DNA from: Actinopolymorpha singaporensis
GTDB taxonomy: Bacteria > Actinomycetota > Actinomycetes > Propionibacteriales > Actinopolymorphaceae
DNA: 64,000 nt
Assembly (NCBI RefSeq): GCF_900104745.1
Contig: NZ_LT629732.1
Location: 1,178,001 to 1,242,000 of the forward strand
Direction of reading: 5' to 3'
The position numbers and the translations under genes were made by a program. How positions within the stretch are numbered: the first letter of the stretch is position 1; every line of letters begins with the position of its first letter. Below, piece after piece: positions 20,228 through 32,553 of the stretch. The notes beneath the pieces are model-generated. The model did no database searches and was not told the DNA's origin. It saw only the letters and a program-made list of their open reading frames with translations.

Positions 20228-21015
20228 ACTCCTCTTGCCGAACCGGATCCGTCCCGGCGATTCCGCTTCTGCTTCGCCGAGCTTCTACCACCTCGCGATG
20301 CCCCCGCGACGACGCGCACAACAGTGGTCGGCACCGACAGAAGATCTGCGCCCAGACGCTCGATGGAACACTCCGCGGCGCCGGCCGCATCGAGTTCAGG
20401 GCGCGCTTCGTCGAGTTCGGTGCCCGCGCGTTCTCCTTTCATGGCCAAGACTGACCCACCGGGCCGACACAGTCCAAGCGCGACACGGGCCAGGCGGGAA
20501 AGTGGCGCGACCGCTCTGGCCGTGACCACGTCGTAGGTGCCCCGGTGATCCTCGGCGCGAGCCCGAACTACCGTGACACCGGTCAGTTCGAGCGCCTCCG
20601 CCACCTCCGACAGGAATGTGGCCCGACGCAACAAGGGCTCCAAGAGCGTGACTCGGAGGTCTGGGCGGGCGATGGCCAGGACGATTCCCGGCAGCCCGGC
20701 ACCGGAGCCGATGTCGCACACTGTGGCGTTGGCCGGGATGACGCTCGCGAGCACCCCGCAGTTCAGCAGATGCCGGTCCCACAGCCGAGGCACCTCGCGC
20801 GGGCCGAGGAGACCTCTCTCAGTACCCGCGCCCGCCAGCAGTTCGGCGTACCGCCGAGCTAGCGGCAGTCGTTCACCGAATATTTCCTCTGCGGAAGGAG
20901 GGCTCTCTGGAGCTGCGGTCGGCGGCGTTTCACGTGAAACGTCGGAGGCCGACGCCTCGGGTTCAGGCTTGCTGGACGACGACTCGCCGGTCCGGTTCTT
21001 CGCCCTCCGACTCAC
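20224..21015 (-). CDS. rsmG: 16S rRNA (guanine-N7) methyltransferase RsmG (GidB)
   Basis: 263 residues. After a polar N-terminus that contains a parS-encoded VSRET, the GidB domain begins (ARRYAELLAGAGTERGLLGP) with the SAM-binding motif VCDIGSGAGLPGIVLAIARP. It methylates N7 of the conserved guanine near position 527 of 16S rRNA; loss gives low-level streptomycin resistance in known species. The GTG at 21015 has an AAGGGG site and overlaps the end of jag by 53 bp. Its own stop overlaps the parA start (GTGA). Confidence 0.93.
   Translation of the reverse strand: MSRRAKNRTGESSSSKPEPEASASDVSRETPPTAAPESPPSAEEIFGERLPLARRYAELLAGAGTERGLLGPREVPRLWDRHLLNCGVLASVIPANATVCDIGSGAGLPGIVLAIARPDLRVTLLEPLLRRATFLSEVAEALELTGVTVVRARAEDHRGTYDVVTARAVAPLSRLARVALGLCRPGGSVLAMKGERAGTELDEARPELDAAGAAECSIERLGADLLSVPTTVVRVVAGASRGGRSSAKQKRNRRDGSGSARGV
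20927..20940. other. parS site 5 (inside rsmG)
   Basis: Perfect GTTTCACGTGAAAC palindrome in codons 26-30 of rsmG (VSRET), in the variable N-terminal part of that protein. It is 1,492 bp from site 4. Confidence 0.92.
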
Positions 21016-21613
21016 TCGTCAGCCCCTTCGCAGCAACGGCGTCGTGGACGATCTTCCGCTCGAACGGCGTCATCGGCGCCATCCGGACCGGCTCACCACT
21101 CGCACGGACTTCTTCGACGACCTTCTCCGCCAGTGCGACCAGGTCGGCACGGCGCTGGGCGCGGTACCCACCGATGTCGAGCATCAGCCTGCTGCGTTCC
21201 CCGGTCTCCCGGTAGACGGCGAGCCGCGTCAGCTCCTGCAGCGCTTCGAGGACCTCGCCGTCCTGGCCGACCAAGAGGTTCAGGTCGCCCCCGACGATCG
21301 CGACCATCGCGCGGTCGCCCTCTACGTCCAGGTCGATGTCCCCGTCGATGTCGGCGATGTCGAGCAGCTCTTCGAGGTAGTCAGCCGCGACGTCACCCTC
21401 GGCCTCGAGCCGGGCGATCCGATCCGCGGACGCCTCGCCGGCCTCCTCGCTGTCGGACGTTTCCGTTCCGGCGTCCTGGTCGGCACGCCCGGTCGCGTCC
21501 GCCTGTGAAGACTCCACCGAACCGGCTTCCACCGCCTGGTCGGAGTGCTCGCTCGAACCGCCGGACTTCTCCGCATCGCCACCTTCGACGAACGACGTAG
21601 CGCCTTCAGTCAC
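20963..21613 (-). CDS. jag: RNA-binding protein Jag (KH/R3H, SpoIIIJ-associated)
   Basis: 216 residues. An acidic N-terminus leads to a KH-like domain (VAIVGGDLNLLVGQDGEVLE) and a C-terminal R3H domain with the key pattern MTPFERKIVHDAV. It usually follows yidC and is thought to bind RNA and affect envelope or division functions. I chose the GTG at 21613 because a GAAGGAG site lies 5 bases upstream and the protein then begins VTEGATS, like Streptomyces Jag (from memory). A longer frame from a TTG at 21685 overlapping the yidC stop is the alternative. Confidence 0.88.
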   Translation of the reverse strand: MTEGATSFVEGGDAEKSGGSSEHSDQAVEAGSVESSQADATGRADQDAGTETSDSEEAGEASADRIARLEAEGDVAADYLEELLDIADIDGDIDLDVEGDRAMVAIVGGDLNLLVGQDGEVLEALQELTRLAVYRETGERSRLMLDIGGYRAQRRADLVALAEKVVEEVRASGEPVRMAPMTPFERKIVHDAVAAKGLTSESEGEEPDRRVVVQQA

Positions 21614-21681
21614 GACTTCTCCTTCGTTCCCGCGCCGTCGGCGGCGCTTCACACCTTCGGGGACGGCCAGGCCGTCCGTCG

Positions 21682-22662
21682 TCAACGGCCCTTCCGCTTG
21701 CTACGCGGCAGGCGCTGCGGTTGTACCCGCTTGACCGTCTGCGCGGTCGCCGCCTGCTCGCCGCCGGCGGCAGGGGCCGAGCCGTTCGGGGTTTCCTTGG
21801 CGGTCTCCTTGGCGCTCCCCGGCAGGATCGCGCCAAGACCCGCGCGGTGCCCCGTCTTCTTGGTTTTGCGCGCCTGGTAGGCGTCGTAGGCAGGCGTACC
21901 CGGTGCAGGATTACGGCGAATCACCCAGAACTGCTGCCCCATCGTCCAAAGGTTCGTGGTGAACCAGTAGATGAGCACACCGACCGGGAAGTTGACGCCG
22001 CCGACCGCGAACACCAGCGGGAGCACGTAAAGCAGAAGCTTCTGCTGCTGGGCGTACTGGCCGGTCAGCGCCTCGGGCGGCATGTTCTTGCGCATCAACT
22101 GGCGCTGGGTGGTGAACGTCGTGGCCGTCATCAGGAGGATGAGCACGATCGTCACGATCCGCACGGACAGGCTCGTCGAGCCGATGAACTTGTCCGAGAT
22201 GTGCGCACCGAAGATCGAAGCGTGGCGTAGGGAGTCGACCAGGTCCTGGTTCAGGCCCGAGCCACGGACCACGCCGTTCGCCGCACCGTCGAGCACCCGG
22301 AACAACGCGATGAAGATCGGAGACTGCAAGAGGATGGGCAGACACGAGGAGAACGGGTTGGTGCCGCTCTCCTTGTAGAGCTTCATGAGCTCCTGGCCCA
22401 TCCGCTCCCGGTCGTGGCCGTACTTCTTCTGCAGCTCGCGCACCTTCGGCTGCAGCAGCGCCATGTTGCGGCTGGCCCGGATCTGCCGGACGAACAGCGG
22501 GATGAGCAGGATCCGGATGAAGACCACGAGGCCGACGATCGACAGAACCCACGTCCACCCCGAGTCCGGACCGAGGATCGGGGAGAAAACGGTGTAGAAC
22601 GCTCGGATGATCCACGACACGACGTCGTAGAGCGGCGTAAGGATCGTGTCGTACCAACTCAC
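21682..22662 (-). CDS. yidC: Membrane protein insertase YidC
   Basis: 326 residues, Oxa1/YidC type of Gram-positive length, with about five membrane helices. It starts with a helix near WIIRAFYTVFSPIL, followed by SIVGLVVFIRILLIPLFVRQ with the conserved groove arginine, a cytoplasmic coiled hairpin, and further helices around VLPLVFAVGGVNFPVGVLIY. The tail is basic (QRLPRSKRKGR), as expected for ribosome contact. It inserts proteins into the plasma membrane alone or with Sec. The GTG at 22662 is used; an ATG 10 bases upstream is out of frame. Confidence 0.93.
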   Translation of the reverse strand: MSWYDTILTPLYDVVSWIIRAFYTVFSPILGPDSGWTWVLSIVGLVVFIRILLIPLFVRQIRASRNMALLQPKVRELQKKYGHDRERMGQELMKLYKESGTNPFSSCLPILLQSPIFIALFRVLDGAANGVVRGSGLNQDLVDSLRHASIFGAHISDKFIGSTSLSVRIVTIVLILLMTATTFTTQRQLMRKNMPPEALTGQYAQQQKLLLYVLPLVFAVGGVNFPVGVLIYWFTTNLWTMGQQFWVIRRNPAPGTPAYDAYQARKTKKTGHRAGLGAILPGSAKETAKETPNGSAPAAGGEQAATAQTVKRVQPQRLPRSKRKGR

Positions 22663-22674
22663 GCTTCATGCACC

Positions 22675-22926
22675 TCAGGTGTGGGTGTGCGCGCCCACAC
22701 CGGCGCGCGGTCGGGGTGGCGGGACCGGGTCGTACCCACCGGGGGTCCAGGGGTGGCACCGCGCAAGCCGGCGTACGGCGAGCCAGCTACCGCGCAGTGC
22801 CCCGTGTGTCTCGACTGCTTCCAGGGCATAGGCGGAACACGAAGGGTGATAGCGGCACACCTGGCCGTACAAGGGGCTCACCACCAGGCGATAACCCTTG
22901 AGGAGCAGGACAAGAACGACCTTCAC
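22675..22926 (-). CDS. yidD: Membrane protein insertion efficiency factor YidD
   Basis: 83 residues with the full YidD signature: an N-terminal amphipathic helix, then [20 protein letters not shown] and [18 protein letters not shown] with the conserved cysteines. It aids YidC-dependent insertion at the membrane surface. The GTG start overlaps the rnpA stop (GTGA) and the gene ends 13 bases before yidC, in the classic rpmH-rnpA-yidD-yidC order. Confidence 0.93.
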   Translation of the reverse strand: MKVVLVLLLKGYRLVVSPLYGQVCRYHPSCSAYALEAVETHGALRGSWLAVRRLARCHPWTPGGYDPVPPPRPRAGVGAHTHT

Positions 22927-23291
22927 CGCACACCCTCCGCGTCGACCCGCCGCGAACGCGTCAGGACACCGTCCAGCGCCGCGTCGAGGTCACGTCCGAG
23001 CCGCTGGCCGGACGCCTCCGCTGCCGACGGTAACGCGCGGACGACGAGGAGGGTTCCTGGGGACAGCCCGGGGACCCGGTCTCGCACCAGGTGCCGCAGC
23101 CGCCGCCGCACGGTGTTTCGGACGACCGCGTTGCCCACAGCACGGCTCACCACGAAACCGACCCTCGCGGGGGCAGGTTCCGTGGTGAGGGCGAGGTGGA
23201 CGACAAGCGTCGACCGACCCGACCGGCGTCCGCGTCGGATGGCCGTCGCGAAGTCGGCCGGACGACGCATGCGGTGGCGGGCCGGGACCAC
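22923..23291 (-). CDS. rnpA: Ribonuclease P protein component RnpA
   Basis: 122 residues. The family signature [19 protein letters not shown] lies mid-protein, and the N-terminus ([18 protein letters not shown]) is typical. It binds the catalytic RNA of RNase P and helps process tRNA 5' ends. The GTG at 23291 gives the N-terminus expected for the family; the open frame continues upstream but is not credible coding sequence. It lies 32 bases after rpmH. Confidence 0.9.
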   Translation of the reverse strand: MVPARHRMRRPADFATAIRRGRRSGRSTLVVHLALTTEPAPARVGFVVSRAVGNAVVRNTVRRRLRHLVRDRVPGLSPGTLLVVRALPSAAEASGQRLGRDLDAALDGVLTRSRRVDAEGVR

Positions 23292-23323
23292 GACATCGAG
23301 TGTGACCTGGACGACCTCGGCCG

Positions 23324-23458
23324 TCAGACGGCGAGGCGCTGGCGGCCCTTGCGCCGCCGGGCAGAGAGGATGGCGCGGCCGGCTCGGGTCCGCATCCGCA
23401 GCCGGAAGCCGTGCGTCTTGGCCCGGCGCCGGTTGTTGGGCTGGAAGGTGCGCTTCAC
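23324..23458 (-). CDS. rpmH: 50S ribosomal protein L34
   Basis: 44 residues, starting [20 protein letters not shown] and ending in an Arg/Lys-rich tail, as expected for L34. The GTG at 23458 has an AGGAG ribosome site. It is the first gene of the rpmH-rnpA-yidD-yidC-jag-rsmG-parA-parB run, transcribed away from dnaA. Confidence 0.96.
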   Translation of the reverse strand: MKRTFQPNNRRRAKTHGFRLRMRTRAGRAILSARRRKGRQRLAV

Positions 23459-23985
23459 AGGGAGTCTCCTGGTCAGTGACGATGATCGCGGGCACCGTCA
23501 ACTCGACGTCACCGTCCACCCGCGGCCCAGCACACGCACCGAGTGCGGTGTGGGATCTGATCCGTGAGCATACGGCGAGCGCCGAAGAGGACGGCACCGT
23601 GACCGACTTACGGTACGGGTCAGCCGCTCGGCCGGTCAAACTGGGTCCTGCCCGGCCGGTTGTGGCGACCGTCTCATGGCCCGGCGACCGTGCGCTCGGG
23701 CGTCCTGGTGTCCTCCACGTCGCCGATTCGGAAACGTACCGGCCTGTCCGGGCTCGGCGGGTTCGCCGGAATGAACCGAAGCTTGTTGGCCGGATTGTGC
23801 GCTTGTTACCGTCCTTCACCCTTAGGGTCGTCCACAGTCGCTTTACACAGCCTGTGGAAGGATCTGTGGACGCCTGCGGGCGCCTGGGATTTGTGGTCGA
23901 CCGAAGTCCGTCCACAAGCGCGACCAGCGCGGTAATCCACAGGACGTGACGCAAGACCGAAGCGTGTCGAGACGGGAGTGACCCA
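23459..23985. promoter_or_regulatory. rpmH-dnaA intergenic region with DnaA-box cluster
   Basis: 527 bases with no gene. Five DnaA-box-like 9-mers cluster at 23828-23941: TCGTCCACA (23828), reverse forms at 23853 and 23865, CCGTCCACA (23908) and TAATCCACA (23933). Each is one or two bases from TTGTCCACA or TTATCCACA. It should hold the divergent promoters of rpmH and dnaA, and the boxes suggest DnaA autoregulation or a lobe of a two-part origin. Confidence 0.7.
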
Positions 23986-25575
23986 GTGGCCGGCGAACCT
24001 GACCCACTCAGCGCCACCTGGCGACTGGTCCGCGAAGGCCTCGACCAGGATCTGCCGGCGACGCATCGAGTGTGGCTCGCCCAGAGTCGCCCGGTCACCC
24101 TGCACGGCAACACCGCGATCATCGCCGTCCGCGACGACTTCACTCGCACCCAGCTCGAGACCAAGCTCCGCCCGCGGCTCGAGGACGCCCTGTCCACCGC
24201 TCTCGGCCAGCCGGTCCGCCTGGCCGTCACCGTCGAACCCTCGCTCTCACTCGACGATCACGACGACCCTGGCGGGAGGGCGAGCACGCCCGCCGCCGGC
24301 GGAGAGTACGACCAGGGGCCCGAGCGTGGCGGGCCCCCCGCCGGACCACACGCCCAGGGAGGCACCGGAACGCAGGCGCCCGGGATGTCCGGTTCGTCCT
24401 CAGTGGACCCGGCCTCCTCAGGCCGGTCCGGCGTACCCGATCTCCCCCGGTCCGGGTTGAACGGCGGCGTGAGCGGGACGGACGCCTTCGCCTTGTCGTC
24501 CGCGCCCCCCGGACAGCCGGTACGCGCCGACAGCGAGCCCCCGCGGCTGAACCCGAAGTACCTCTTCGACACGTTCGTCATCGGCTCGTCCAACCGGTTC
24601 GCCCACGCGGCGGCGGTGGCCGTGTCGGAGGCGCCGGGCAAGGCGTACAACCCGTTGTTGATCTACGGCGACTCCGGGCTCGGAAAGACCCACCTGCTGC
24701 ACGCGATCGGCCACTACGTCCGGAACCTCTTCGCGAACGCCCGGATTCGTTACGTGTCCAGCGAGGAGTTCACCAACGACTTCATCAACTCGATCCGGGA
24801 CGACAAGGCGCCGACGTTCCAGCGCCGCTACCGCGACGTGGACGTACTCCTGGTCGACGACATCCAGTTCCTGGAGAACAAGGAGCGCACGCAGGAGGAG
24901 TTCTTCCACACCTTCAACGCGCTCCACAACGCGAACAAGCAGATCGTGATCTCCTCGGACCGGCCGCCGAAGCGCCTGGAGACGCTGGAGGACCGGCTGC
25001 GCAACCGGTTCGAGTGGGGACTGATCACCGACATCCAGCCGCCCGATCTGGAGACCCGGATCGCGATCCTGCGCAAGAAGGCCGCCCAGGAACGCCTCAC
25101 CGCGCCGCCGGAGGTGCTGGAGTTCATCGCCAGCAAGATCCAGACCAACATCCGTGAGCTCGAGGGCGCACTGATCCGGGTGACGGCGTTCGCCAGTCTC
25201 AACCGGCAGGCCGTCGACCTCGCCCTGGCCGAGATCGTGCTCAAGGACCTCATCCCTACCGGTGGCGAGCCGGAGATCACCGCCGGCCAGATCATGGCGC
25301 AGACGTCGTCGTACTTCGGCCTGTCGATGGACGACCTCTGCGGCTCCAGCCGCAGCCGGGTCCTGGTGACGGCGCGGCAGATCGCGATGTACCTCTGCCG
25401 CGAGCTCACCGACCTGTCGCTGCCGAAGATCGGCCAGCAGTTCGGCGGGCGTGACCACACCACGGTGATGCACGCGGACCGGAAGATCCGGCAGCTGATG
25501 GCTGAACGGCGCAGCGTCTACAACCAGGTGACGGAGCTCACGAACCGCATCAAGCAGCAGGCCCGTTCCTCCTGA
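23986..25575 (+). CDS. dnaA: Chromosomal replication initiator DnaA
   Basis: 529 residues. Domain I covers about 1-90 and domain II is a long Gly/Pro-rich linker. The AAA+ domain III has Walker [12 protein letters not shown] (K234) and Walker [16 protein letters not shown]. Domain IV carries the DNA-binding signature [15 protein letters not shown] near residue 487. It binds DnaA boxes and opens the origin. The GTG at 23986 follows a GGGAG site. Box clusters lie on both sides of the gene. Confidence 0.97.
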   Translation: MAGEPDPLSATWRLVREGLDQDLPATHRVWLAQSRPVTLHGNTAIIAVRDDFTRTQLETKLRPRLEDALSTALGQPVRLAVTVEPSLSLDDHDDPGGRASTPAAGGEYDQGPERGGPPAGPHAQGGTGTQAPGMSGSSSVDPASSGRSGVPDLPRSGLNGGVSGTDAFALSSAPPGQPVRADSEPPRLNPKYLFDTFVIGSSNRFAHAAAVAVSEAPGKAYNPLLIYGDSGLGKTHLLHAIGHYVRNLFANARIRYVSSEEFTNDFINSIRDDKAPTFQRRYRDVDVLLVDDIQFLENKERTQEEFFHTFNALHNANKQIVISSDRPPKRLETLEDRLRNRFEWGLITDIQPPDLETRIAILRKKAAQERLTAPPEVLEFIASKIQTNIRELEGALIRVTAFASLNRQAVDLALAEIVLKDLIPTGGEPEITAGQIMAQTSSYFGLSMDDLCGSSRSRVLVTARQIAMYLCRELTDLSLPKIGQQFGGRDHTTVMHADRKIRQLMAERRSVYNQVTELTNRIKQQARSS

Positions 25576-26065
25576 ACCACCTCACCGCGGCACGCCAGCA
25601 CGAACTGCCCGTCACACCCTCGCGCAGTGCTCACACCCTGGGGACAACTCTGTGGATCAATCCGGACCCGGTCGGGGAAGAACTGTGGATCGGGTGGGAC
25701 AGAACTCAACGGTCCACCGGGCCCACCCAGGCACCCCCAGCCGCACACACAGCCCCGGTGGACGCTCGCAGGCCCGCTGAGCAGCGCAAACGCGAGTTAT
25801 CCCCAGTGTCCACCGCACCTATGACGAAGCTGAGCCTATTTACGTCGATGACAAGAACTCCACAATCCCCAACGGCCCGCTCCTGGGGACGACGTCACCA
25901 GCCCCCGCACTTTCAGACCCCGACGGCCGACCGGGGCGGCGACCGGGCCCGGACGGGGAGGTGCACTGCGGATCCGTCAGGTCGCCCCGCCGCCACCGCC
26001 GACCTGGTCGGCGGTGTAGCGTCGTGCTCCCAGTTGGCCGCTGTCCGTCGAGGAGGCGAAGAGCG
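25576..26065. other. Candidate origin of replication (oriC), dnaA-dnaN intergenic region
   Basis: 490 bases with no gene, in the usual oriC place for actinobacteria. DnaA-box-like sites: TGTGGATCA (25651), TGTGGATCG (25684), TTATCCCCA (25797) and GTGTCCACC (25806). A short stretch at about 25818-25870 is distinctly AT-richer than its surroundings and could be the unwinding element. The number of boxes is small compared with Streptomyces origins, so the cluster upstream of dnaA may also take part. Confidence 0.7.
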
Positions 26066-27214
26066 GTGAAGTTCCGCGTAGACCGTGACGTCCTCGCCGA
26101 TTCGGTGGCCTGGGTGGCACGCAGCCTTCCGTCCAGGCCCTCGCTGCCCGTGCTTGCCGGCATGTTGGTCGAGGCCCGCGACGGTGAGTTGCTGCTGTCC
26201 GGCTTCGACTACGAAACCTCCGCGCGCGTCAGCGTGCCCGCCGACGTCTCCGCCGAGGGTTCGGCGTTGGTGTCCGGGCGCCTGCTCGCAGACATCAGCC
26301 GGAGCCTGCCGGCCCAGCCGGTCGACCTCACCGCCGAGGGCGGCAAGGTCGTGGTGACCTGCCGCAGCGCGCGGTTCACCGTGCAGACGCTGCCGGTCGA
26401 GGACTACCCCGAGCTGCCCCAGATGCCGGCCGCCTCCGGCATGGTGAAGGGCGACGTGTTCGCCAACGCCGTCTCGCAGGTGGCCGTGGCCGCCGGACGC
26501 GACGACATGCTGCCGGTCCTCACCGGCGTCCGGATCGAGATCGAGGGCTCGTCGGTGACGCTCGCCGCGACCGACCGCTACCGCCTCGCGGTACGCGAGT
26601 TCACCTGGTCGCCCGAGCAGTCCGACCTGTCCGCCACCGCTCTGGTGCCGGCCCGGGTCCTCGCCGACACGGCCAAGGCGTTCGGTGCCGGATCGGACGT
26701 GACGATCGCGCTCGCCGCTCCGGGCACCGGCAGCGGCGAGGGACTCGTGGGCTTCACCGGCACCACCGGTGGCTCCCAGCGCCGGACGACCACCCGGTTG
26801 CTGGACGGTGAGTTCCCGAAGTACCGCACGCTCTTCCCGCCCGAGCAGCAGACCGTCGCCCGGGTGGAGACGAGCTCCCTCGTCGAGTCGCTGAAGCGCG
26901 TCGCCCTGGTGGCCGAACGCAACACCCCGATCCGGCTGACGTTCGACGACGGGGTCGCCACCTTGGAGGCGGGCAGCAGCGACGAGGCCCAGGCGTCGGA
27001 GTCGATCGACGCGACCATCGAGGGCGAAGGGCTGACCATCGGGTTCAACCCGCAGTACCTCCTCGACGGCCTGGGCGCGATCGAGGCGCCGATCGCGCAG
27101 TTCGCGTTCACCCAGTCGACCCGTCCGGCCGTCCTCACCGGCCTGGCCGCTGCCGACGCCGAGCCGAACAGCGACTATCGCTACCTGCTGATGCCGGTAC
27201 GGCTGCAGAGCTGA
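26066..27214 (+). CDS. dnaN: DNA polymerase III beta sliding clamp
   Basis: 382 residues, the normal length, in three clamp domains (for example PSLPVLAGMLVEA and DDMLPVLTGVRIEI, ending YLLMPVRLQS). It encircles DNA and tethers polymerase III. The GTG start at 26066 has a strong GAGGAGG site; the frame open upstream is not coding. Confidence 0.96.
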   Translation: MKFRVDRDVLADSVAWVARSLPSRPSLPVLAGMLVEARDGELLLSGFDYETSARVSVPADVSAEGSALVSGRLLADISRSLPAQPVDLTAEGGKVVVTCRSARFTVQTLPVEDYPELPQMPAASGMVKGDVFANAVSQVAVAAGRDDMLPVLTGVRIEIEGSSVTLAATDRYRLAVREFTWSPEQSDLSATALVPARVLADTAKAFGAGSDVTIALAAPGTGSGEGLVGFTGTTGGSQRRTTTRLLDGEFPKYRTLFPPEQQTVARVETSSLVESLKRVALVAERNTPIRLTFDDGVATLEAGSSDEAQASESIDATIEGEGLTIGFNPQYLLDGLGAIEAPIAQFAFTQSTRPAVLTGLAAADAEPNSDYRYLLMPVRLQS

Positions 27215-27328
27215 GGCTCGACGGGCTCACTCGGGCCGATCAGCAGGCCGATGCGGGAATGCCCCGGCGACGTTGGGGCAGCACACGGGAGGAACGGCGT
27301 ACCGGCACACGAGAAGGGACTGGTTCTG

Positions 27329-28237
27329 ATGGAGATCGGGCTTGTCGGGCTGGGCAAGATGGGCGCGAACATGCGGGAGCGCCTGCGAGCAGCCGATCAC
27401 ACGGTCGTGGGGTACGACCACAATCCCGAGGTCTCCGACGTGGACAGTCTCGAGGCCATGGTCGCCCAGATGTCGCGGCCACGCGTCGTGTGGGTGATGG
27501 TGCCGGCCGGGGCACCGACCCGAGCGGTGATCGCCGAGCTCGCCAAGCTTCTCGACGACGGTGACGTGGTCGTCGACGGCGGCAACTCGCGGTGGACCGA
27601 CGACGTCACCAGCGCCCAGACGCTCGCCGAACGCGGCATCGGGTTCGTCGACTGCGGCGTGTCCGGCGGGGTGTGGGGCCGCACCAACGGCTACGCGCTG
27701 ATGTGCGGTGGCACCGCCGAGGACGTGGCCAAGGTCCAGCCGGCGTTCGACGCGCTCAAGCCGGAGGGCGAGTTCGGCTTCGTCCACGCCGGCAAGGTCG
27801 GCGCCGGCCACTTCGCGAAGATGGTGCACAACGGCATCGAGTACGGCGTGATGCAGGCCTACGCCGAGGGCTACGAGCTTCTCGAGGCCACCGACATCGT
27901 CGACAACGTCACCGACGTCTTCCGCTCCTGGCGCGAGGGCACGGTGATCCGGTCCTGGCTGCTCGACCTGCTGGTCTCCGCACTCGAGGAGGACCAGGGG
28001 CTGGAGAAGATCAAGGGGTACGCCGACGACTCCGGCGAAGGTCGCTGGACCGTCGAGGCCGCCATCGACAACGCCGTACCCATGCCCGCCATCGCCGCGG
28101 CGCTGTTCGCCCGTTTCGCGTCCCGCCAGGAGGACTCCCCGGCGATGAAGGCGATCGCCGCGATGCGCAACCAGTTCGGCGGCCACGCGGTGCACCCGGA
28201 CGCCCATGCGGTGCGCCCGGACACCGAGGCTCCCTGA
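27329..28237 (+). CDS. gnd: 6-phosphogluconate dehydrogenase (short, decarboxylating type)
   Basis: 302 residues. The Rossmann motif is [14 protein letters not shown], the catalytic lysine region is [20 protein letters not shown], and the NGGNS-type loop reads [12 protein letters not shown]. This is the short form (about 300 residues) that in many bacteria prefers NAD; cofactor preference here is an inference. It oxidises 6-phosphogluconate to ribulose 5-phosphate. Its place between dnaN and recF is conserved in several actinobacterial orders. The ATG at 27329 follows GAGAAGGGAC. Confidence 0.92.
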   Translation: MEIGLVGLGKMGANMRERLRAADHTVVGYDHNPEVSDVDSLEAMVAQMSRPRVVWVMVPAGAPTRAVIAELAKLLDDGDVVVDGGNSRWTDDVTSAQTLAERGIGFVDCGVSGGVWGRTNGYALMCGGTAEDVAKVQPAFDALKPEGEFGFVHAGKVGAGHFAKMVHNGIEYGVMQAYAEGYELLEATDIVDNVTDVFRSWREGTVIRSWLLDLLVSALEEDQGLEKIKGYADDSGEGRWTVEAAIDNAVPMPAIAAALFARFASRQEDSPAMKAIAAMRNQFGGHAVHPDAHAVRPDTEAP

Positions 28238-28259
28238 GCCCATCCTCCGACGCACTGCC

Positions 28260-29361
28260 GTGTACGTCGCGCATCTCTCCCTCACCGACTTCCGCAACTA
28301 CGCCACGGTCGAGCTCGACCTCGAACCCGGGGTCACGGTGTTTCTGGGCCAGAACGGCCAGGGCAAGACCAATCTCGTGGAGGCGGTCGGTTACCTCGCC
28401 ACGCTCGGATCGCACCGGGTGCCGCACGACGCGCCGCTGGTGCGCGCCGACGCCACCCGTGCGATCGTCCGCGGGGACGTCGTCCGTGACGCCCGGCACC
28501 TGCTGATCGAGCTCGAGGTCACGCCCGGCCGCGCCAACCGGGCCCGGCTCAACCGGTCGCCGGTCTCCCGGCCGCGGGACGTGCTCGGAGTTCTCCGCAC
28601 GGTCCTGTTCGCACCCGAGGACCTCGCCCTGGTGAAGGGCGACCCGGACACCCGGCGGCGGTTCCTGGACGAGTTGCTGGTGGCCCGCGCGCCGAGACTC
28701 GCCGGCGTACGCCAGGACTACGACCGGGTCCTGCGCCAGCGGAACACCCTGCTGAAGACAGCAGCCCAGGCGTCCTCGGGTGCGCTGCGCACACTGGACG
28801 CGTGGGACTCGCACCTGGCCCGGCTCAGCGGGGAGCTCCTCGCTGCCAGGCTGGCCACCATCGAGTTGCTGGGTCCCCTGGTGGCGAAGGCGTACGCACA
28901 CGTCTCGCCCACGCAGGAGGAGGTCCGGCTCGACTACCGCTGCTCCGCCGAACTCGGCGACCAGGTCACCGCCGCCGCGCTGGCCGACGACGTCACCGCC
29001 GCGCTGGCCGAACGCCGGGACGAGGAGGTACGCCGCGGCGTCTCGCTGGTCGGTCCGCACCGCGACGACGTGGTCCTGAGCCTCGGAGAATTCCCCGCGA
29101 AGGGGTACGCCAGCCACGGCGAGTCGTGGTCGGTGGCGCTGGCGCTGCGGCTCGCGGCGTACGACCTGTTGTCCAGCGACGGCGGCGAGCCGGTGCTGAT
29201 CCTGGACGACGTGTTCGCCGAACTCGACGCCGGCCGCCGGCGCCGGTTGGCGGGCCTGGTCGCCGGCGCGGAGCAGGTGCTGGTCACCGCGGCCGTGGCC
29301 GAGGATGTCCCGGAGCAGCTGGCCGGGGCGCGCTACGTCGTGGCTGAAGGGAGGGTCGAGC

Positions 29362-29381
<20 letters not shown>
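28260..29381 (+). CDS. recF: DNA replication and repair protein RecF
   Basis: 373 residues. The SMC-like ATPase has Walker [17 protein letters not shown], the start [20 protein letters not shown], the signature region [16 protein letters not shown] and Walker [18 protein letters not shown]. It acts with RecO and RecR to load RecA at gaps. The GTG at 28260 lies 22 bases after gnd. Its end overlaps the DUF721 gene by 20 bp. Confidence 0.95.
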
Positions 29382-32456
<3,075 letters not shown>

Positions 32457-32553
32457 TGACTCTCGTCGCATCGTCCAGCTCCCCGTCCACCGGTTCGCCC
32501 GGACACCTCGCGTCGTCCCCCGTGGGCGACCGTAGTGCGAAGGAACAGGTCCA

